This document shows positions 5,746-9,267 of a DNA stretch of 9,267 nt, piece after piece. Made by a program: the position numbers and the translations under genes. The DNA comes from JAKIWV01 sp049800095 (GTDB lineage Archaea > Thermoplasmatota > Thermoplasmata > Lutacidiplasmatales > UBA184), in contig JBARJD010000100.1 in assembly GCA_049800095.1 (NCBI GenBank), positions 1 through 9,267 of the forward strand. Direction: 5' to 3'. The stretch's first letter is position 1; each line of letters starts with the position of its first letter. The notes below the pieces were generated by a model. The model did not search any database. It was not told where the DNA came from and was given only the letters and a program-made list of their open reading frames with translations.

Positions 5746-7214
5746 CGACTTTGGGAGTTCCTCATCTCCGGATGTTCATCGACGGCGACTGGTGCGATTC
5801 GGTGAGCGGAGAGACGTTCGAGGTTCGGAGTCCAGCCACGGGGGAGACGCTCGCCACCCTCCCCAAGGCCAATCGGGAGGACGTCCGTCGCGCGGTGGAC
5901 GCCGCCGAGAAGGCACAGCCTCGGCTGTCGCGCCTTTCGGTGAAGGAACGGGCCGAGATGGCGGTGCGGATCACCGATGCGATCCGGCCGAACATCGAGG
6001 CGTGGGCGCTCGACCTGACGTTGGAGCAAGGGAAGCCGATCAAGGAGTCTCGCCTCGAGGTTTCCGAGGTCATCCCGAACCTCCTCTGGAACACCGAGGA
6101 CCTGAAGCGCGTGGAAACGCCCGTGCTGGAAGGGTACTCAAAACCCGACATGTTGTACATTCTGCGCCGAGAGCCGCTCGGCACCGTGGGGGTGATCACC
6201 CCCTGGAACTATCCCTGGCTCCTCCCCGGAGAGTTCGTCGTTCAGGCGCTCCTCTGCGGTAACGCGGTGATCTTCAAACCCGCCTCGACGACCCCGATCA
6301 GTGCCGTGCACTTCCTCGAGGCGATGGAGCATGCGGGCCTCCCGCGCGGCGCCATGAATCTGATCACCGGGCCGGGTCCAACGGCGGGCATGGAGCTCGT
6401 CGAGAACGCGAAGGTCGATGGCATCTGTTTCACGGGCGAGACGGCCACTGGGGAGGAGATCTCGCACCGAGCCGGACTCAAGAAGGTCGGATTGGAACTC
6501 GGCGGCTCCGGCCCTCTCATCGTGCTCGACGACGCCGACCTGTCGAAAGCGGCCCGCGACATTGCAATGGGCTGCTACAACAATGCAGGGCAGGTCTGCT
6601 GCGCGAACGGCCGGATCCTCGTGGACGAAAAAGTCCACGACGCGCTGGTTCGGAAAGTCGTGGGGGAATCCCAACGCTGGCGACTGGGTGACCCACGCAG
6701 CGAGGAGACCGACATCGGTTCGATGAACAACGAACCGACGGTAGACAAGGTGGAGCGGCACATCGCCGAGGGGGTAGGGAAGGGAGCTCACCTCCTGACC
6801 GGTGGACATCGGGCCGCCGACCGGCCCACTCGGCTCTACTTCCCCGCCACCGTCGTCGACGGGGTCACGTCCGACATGCTCCTCGGGAACAGCGAGACCT
6901 TCGGACCCGTGGCGCCGATTCTCGAGTTCCAATCGTTGGAGGAGGCGGCCGAGATCGCCAACCTCCCCCGGTACGGGCTCAGCATGGCCGTCCATACGGC
7001 GAACATCAAGCGCGCCTTCACCCTCGCCCGGGAGCTCAAGGCGGGCCAGATCGTCGTCAACGACCCGGTCCTCTACTGGGATTACAACCATCCGTGGGGC
7101 GGGTTCCGGAGGAGCGGGTTCGGCCGCGTCGCCGGGAAGTGGACCATCGAGGCGTTCACCGAGCTCAAGACCGTCATCCTCAACATCGGGGAGAGTCCCC
7201 TCCCCGCCGCGTAG
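5724..7214 (+). CDS. NAD(P)-dependent aldehyde dehydrogenase (succinate-semialdehyde dehydrogenase-like)
   Basis: A 496-residue member of the ALDH superfamily, normal length, oxidising an aldehyde to an acid in the cytoplasm. Key sites: ITPWNYPW (Asn162, oxyanion hole), FKPASTTP (Lys185), FTGETATG (236-243, cofactor-binding turn, with Glu where Ser is usual), LELGGSGP (Glu258, general base), NNAGQVCCANGR (Cys292, nucleophile) and ETFGPV (391-396). The Ser after KPA replaces the Glu that favours NAD in ALDH2; the same KPAS is found in E. coli GabD, so NADP use is possible. Placed directly behind the aminotransferase, it probably oxidises the semialdehyde that enzyme makes. Betaine-aldehyde or other semialdehyde substrates cannot be excluded; the PWGGFRRSGFGR end is shared by several subfamilies. 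No ribosome-binding site precedes the ATG at 5724, which lies in a hairpin loop. ATG at 5772 (MFIDGDW) would give 480 residues and also fits the family. Confidence 0.9.
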   Translation: MSTASGRSTLGVPHLRMFIDGDWCDSVSGETFEVRSPATGETLATLPKANREDVRRAVDAAEKAQPRLSRLSVKERAEMAVRITDAIRPNIEAWALDLTLEQGKPIKESRLEVSEVIPNLLWNTEDLKRVETPVLEGYSKPDMLYILRREPLGTVGVITPWNYPWLLPGEFVVQALLCGNAVIFKPASTTPISAVHFLEAMEHAGLPRGAMNLITGPGPTAGMELVENAKVDGICFTGETATGEEISHRAGLKKVGLELGGSGPLIVLDDADLSKAARDIAMGCYNNAGQVCCANGRILVDEKVHDALVRKVVGESQRWRLGDPRSEETDIGSMNNEPTVDKVERHIAEGVGKGAHLLTGGHRAADRPTRLYFPATVVDGVTSDMLLGNSETFGPVAPILEFQSLEEAAEIANLPRYGLSMAVHTANIKRAFTLARELKAGQIVVNDPVLYWDYNHPWGGFRRSGFGRVAGKWTIEAFTELKTVILNIGESPLPAA

Positions 7215-7244
7215 CCCCGACGAACCGCCCCGCGGGCCACCGAA

Positions 7245-7260
7245 GGGCTATTTGTAGTCC
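7245..7260 (+). promoter_or_regulatory. AT-rich hairpin in the gap before the ABC permeases
   Basis: GGGCTA-TTTG-TAGTCC forms a six-pair stem (one G-T wobble) with a four-base loop, 30 bases after the aldehyde dehydrogenase stop. It is the only AT-rich spot in the 115-base gap. Its centre, CTATTTGTA, also resembles a TATA box, so it may be a terminator-like hairpin for the upstream pair or the promoter of the transporter. The rest of the gap holds only an eight-base palindrome, GTCCGGAC (7267-7274), and the G-rich site before the GTG. Confidence 0.3.
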
Positions 7261-7316
7261 GCCACGGTCCGGACGCGTGTCCCTATCCGGCGCGCGGGGA
7301 CGGGCGGGGCCGGACG

Positions 7317-7322
7317 GGGGGT
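7317..7322 (+). promoter_or_regulatory. Ribosome-binding site for the first ABC permease
   Basis: A G-rich GGGGGT stretch lies seven bases before the GTG at 7330 and can pair with the pyrimidine-rich 3' end of 16S rRNA. It supports the GTG start. Confidence 0.45.
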
Positions 7323-7329
7323 AACATCC

Positions 7330-8352
7330 GTGGGACGCAATCCCAGCGACCTCGTGGTCTTTATCGGCAAGCGGCTCGGACAGCTCGCGCTGGTCCTCGT
7401 CGGCGCGATCATCATCACCTTCATCTTCACGCACCTATCCGTCAGCGACCCGTGCGTCGTCTGGCTCGGCCCCCACTCCGATACCCGATCGATCGCGGCC
7501 TGCAAGTCGTACTTTGACCTGAACCAACCGGTCGACCTCCAGCTCGTCCATTACTTCCAGACGCTCCTCACGGGGAACTGGGGGCTCGACCAGGTGAGCC
7601 AGCAGCCGGTCCTAACGCTGATCCTGATGTACTTTCCCGCCACGCTCGAGCTGGTTCTCGCCTCGCTCTTTCTGATGATTTTGATCGGCATCCCGCTCGG
7701 GGTCATCGCCGCGAACAGTAACGGCCGGTTGGGAGACCACATCGTCCGGATATTCTATCTGAGCGGGTGGGCCACGCCGACCTACCTCGGAGGGGTCATC
7801 CTGGCTATTGCCGTCGCCCCGGCCTTGGGATTGCCGTCGTCCGGCGCGTTCAGCTCGCCCCCGCCGTTCCACCAGTGGACCCATATGTCCGTCATCGACG
7901 CCTTGCTCGCCGGTAATCTTCCGTGGACCTGGAACGCGCTCGAGCACCTGGCCCTGCCCGCCATCGCGCTCGCGTTCTTCAACATGGGAATCGCCACCCG
8001 GATGACGCGCTCGTCCATGCTCGAAGTGCTCCCGCTCGAGTACGTTCGCACGGCCCGCATGAAGGGGCTCAAGGAGTGGGTGGTGCTCTACAAACACGCC
8101 CTCCGGAACGCCCTCATCACTACCGTGACCGTGATCGGCCTGACCGCCGGCTACCTCCTCTCCGGGACCGTCGTGATCGAGGAGATCTTCGAGTGGCCCG
8201 GGATCGGCTACTACGCCTACAATTCGATCATCAACTACGACTTCGCGGGGGTCGTCGGCACCGTGATCGTCTTCTCGGTGGGCGTCGTGCTCGCGAACCT
8301 CATCGCCGACATTCTGTACGGGGTGCTCGACCCTCGCGTGGAGTGGCGCTGA
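7330..8352 (+). CDS. dppB: ABC transporter permease, peptide/nickel type (DppB-like)
   Basis: A 340-residue integral membrane subunit of a peptide/nickel-type ABC importer, pairing with the next gene to form the channel. It has the DppB/OppB plan: a first membrane helix at about 18-36, a long external loop (37-100) with FDLNQPVDLQLVHYFQTLLTGNWG typical of the family, then five more hydrophobic segments (about 104-127, 143-165, 205-222, 264-284, 305-330). The coupling (EAA) segment EYVRTARMKGLKEWVVLYKHALRNALI (237-263) would contact the ATPase. VVIEEIFEWPGIG (281-293) and the end GVLDPRVEW are family hallmarks. Two Cys (42 and 58) lie in the external loop and could form a disulfide. Its GTG start is supported by a G-rich ribosome-binding site. 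The next gene begins at the base after its TGA. No substrate-binding protein precedes it, so that subunit may be elsewhere or further downstream. The substrate could be peptides, nickel or another small solute; the symbol is family-level only. Confidence 0.9.
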   Translation: MGRNPSDLVVFIGKRLGQLALVLVGAIIITFIFTHLSVSDPCVVWLGPHSDTRSIAACKSYFDLNQPVDLQLVHYFQTLLTGNWGLDQVSQQPVLTLILMYFPATLELVLASLFLMILIGIPLGVIAANSNGRLGDHIVRIFYLSGWATPTYLGGVILAIAVAPALGLPSSGAFSSPPPFHQWTHMSVIDALLAGNLPWTWNALEHLALPAIALAFFNMGIATRMTRSSMLEVLPLEYVRTARMKGLKEWVVLYKHALRNALITTVTVIGLTAGYLLSGTVVIEEIFEWPGIGYYAYNSIINYDFAGVVGTVIVFSVGVVLANLIADILYGVLDPRVEWR

Positions 8353-9267
8353 ATGGCGACGGCCACCGACCCGGTTCCGAGCGCCCGAGGGGCAAGCCGC
8401 GCCGCCTGGTTTCGCCGCTCGTTCCTCACGCTCTGGCTCATCTTTCGGGCGAACCCGCTCACGCTGGTCGGATTCGTCCTCGTGGTGGTCATCGCCGGAT
8501 CGACCCTCGTCATCTGGATCGTCCCGACCGTCACGCCGTTCCTGGTCGGCCACGCGGTCTCGGCCTTGCCGTATCCTCCGAATGCGGTGGTCGCCCAAAA
8601 ATTCCTGCCTCCGTCTGCGGCCCACCCGTTTGGGACCGATGACTTCGGACGCGATGTCTTCACCCGGGTCCTGGCCGCGCTCCCGATCGACATCAGCATC
8701 GGCCTGAGCATCACCCTCTTCTCCGTCATCCTCGGGGGCGGCCTGGGCCTCATCTCCGGATTCTGGGACACCCCGGGAACGCTCGGGGGAGCGATGTCCG
8801 TCGTGATCCTGAGGGTCACCGACGTCTTCCTGGCCTTCCCGAGCCTGGTCCTCGCCCTGGCCATCGCCGCGTCGCTCGGCCGGAGTTTCGGGGACGCCGT
8901 CTTCGCCATCGCCGCGACCTGGTGGCCGTTCTACGTCCGGCTCGTACGCGGCGAGGTGCTCGCGGTGAAGAACGCCCCGTACGTGACGGCGGCTCGGGCC
9001 GCCGGGCTCTCCAACGGCCGGATCCTGACCCGACATGTCATCCGGAACATCCTCGAACCGGTCGTCGTCTACTATACCCTCGATGTGGGGAGCGTGCTGA
9101 TCGCGTTCTCGACGATCACCTTCATTGGGCTCGGCGTCCCCCCGAACATTCCGGAATGGGGCAACATGATCTCCGACTACTCGACCTTCCTCACCTCCGA
9201 CCCCTGGCCCACGATCTTCGTGGGCGGGGCGGTCTTTGTGACCGTCCTGGCGTTCAGCCTTCTCGGC
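8353..9267 (+). CDS. dppC: ABC transporter permease, peptide/nickel type (DppC-like), 3' end outside window
   Basis: The frame starts at an ATG directly abutting the TGA of the upstream permease (zero-base gap), so the two are translationally coupled, and it stays open for 305 residues to the window edge. It has the DppC/OppC plan: an N-terminal cytoplasmic tail, a first helix at about 36-58, the hallmark HPFGTDDFGRDVFTRVL (91-107), hydrophobic segments near 113-135, 150-175, 180-195, 235-260 and 285-304, and the EAA coupling segment PYVTAARAAGLSNGRILTRHVIRNIL (209-234). FIGLGVPPNIPEWGNMISD (257-275) is also typical. Family members end a dozen or so residues after this point, so almost the whole protein is present. 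The ATPase genes (DppD/DppF type) and a binding protein would be expected just beyond the edge but cannot be seen. The symbol is family-level; the solute is unknown. Confidence 0.9.
   Translation, partial: MATATDPVPSARGASRAAWFRRSFLTLWLIFRANPLTLVGFVLVVVIAGSTLVIWIVPTVTPFLVGHAVSALPYPPNAVVAQKFLPPSAAHPFGTDDFGRDVFTRVLAALPIDISIGLSITLFSVILGGGLGLISGFWDTPGTLGGAMSVVILRVTDVFLAFPSLVLALAIAASLGRSFGDAVFAIAATWWPFYVRLVRGEVLAVKNAPYVTAARAAGLSNGRILTRHVIRNILEPVVVYYTLDVGSVLIAFSTITFIGLGVPPNIPEWGNMISDYSTFLTSDPWPTIFVGGAVFVTVLAFSLLG

Noticed and set aside
6138..7091. A 317-codon open frame on the - strand opposite the aldehyde dehydrogenase
   Set aside because: Shadow frame: the sense strand has the complete ALDH catalytic set, and the antisense product has no recognisable domain.
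7267..7274. Eight-base palindrome GTCCGGAC in the gap before the permeases, with CCGGAC repeated at 7310-7315
   Set aside because: Too short to treat as an operator in sequence this GC-rich; mentioned only as a site to compare with relatives.
7612..9036. A 474-codon open frame on the - strand opposite the two ABC permeases
   Set aside because: The product is dominated by Asp, Glu, Arg and Gly, as expected for the antisense of a GC-rich membrane-protein gene. The sense strand carries clear DppB/DppC motifs.

Overview
The window is a gene-dense, GC-rich chromosomal stretch (about two-thirds G+C by eye) carrying eight protein genes. Two are cut by the window edges. I see no rRNA, tRNA, CRISPR array, insertion sequence or integrase, and no gene-free stretch longer than about 115 bases. 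The organism cannot be fixed from the sequence. I lean towards a high-GC archaeon, with a high-GC bacterium as the alternative. The reasons are that most genes lack a clear Shine-Dalgarno site and that two intergenic regions hold a TATA-like TTGATATC box at a distance that would suit archaeal initiation. Protein families of this kind occur in both domains, so this is a weak inference.

Layout, left to right. (1) Positions 2-352 (+) hold the C-terminal part of a HAD-superfamily hydrolase. (2) Positions 401-1264 (+) hold a stand-alone N4-cytosine/N6-adenine DNA methyltransferase with no restriction gene visible. It meets the next gene tail to tail, and the two share one CTAG as both stop codons. 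(3) Positions 4060 to 1261 (-) hold a leftward cluster of two tandem paralogous metal-dependent amidohydrolases followed by a methylenetetrahydrofolate-reductase-like protein. (4) A compact divergent promoter region lies at about 4061-4172. (5) Positions 4173-7214 (+) hold a class III PLP aminotransferase, then an NAD(P)-dependent aldehyde dehydrogenase. (6) Positions 7330-9267 (+) hold two inner-membrane permeases of a peptide/nickel-type ABC importer (DppB/DppC); the second is cut by the window end.

The central part reads as an amine or amino-acid catabolic locus. The aminotransferase would convert an omega-amino compound (GABA-like) to a semialdehyde, and the dehydrogenase would oxidise that to the acid, as in the GABA shunt. 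The peptide-type importer may bring in nitrogenous substrates. The amidohydrolase pair and the reductase-like protein are transcribed away from this module, possibly from a shared control region. Their substrates cannot be read from sequence.

I found no clearly new multi-gene system. The most unusual signals are small structural ones. A perfect 10-bp inverted repeat encloses the aldehyde dehydrogenase start codon. Two mutually exclusive inverted repeats lie in the putative leader of the reductase-like gene. A near-perfect palindrome sits on the first-amidohydrolase start. A proline-rich tail is appended to the aminotransferase.
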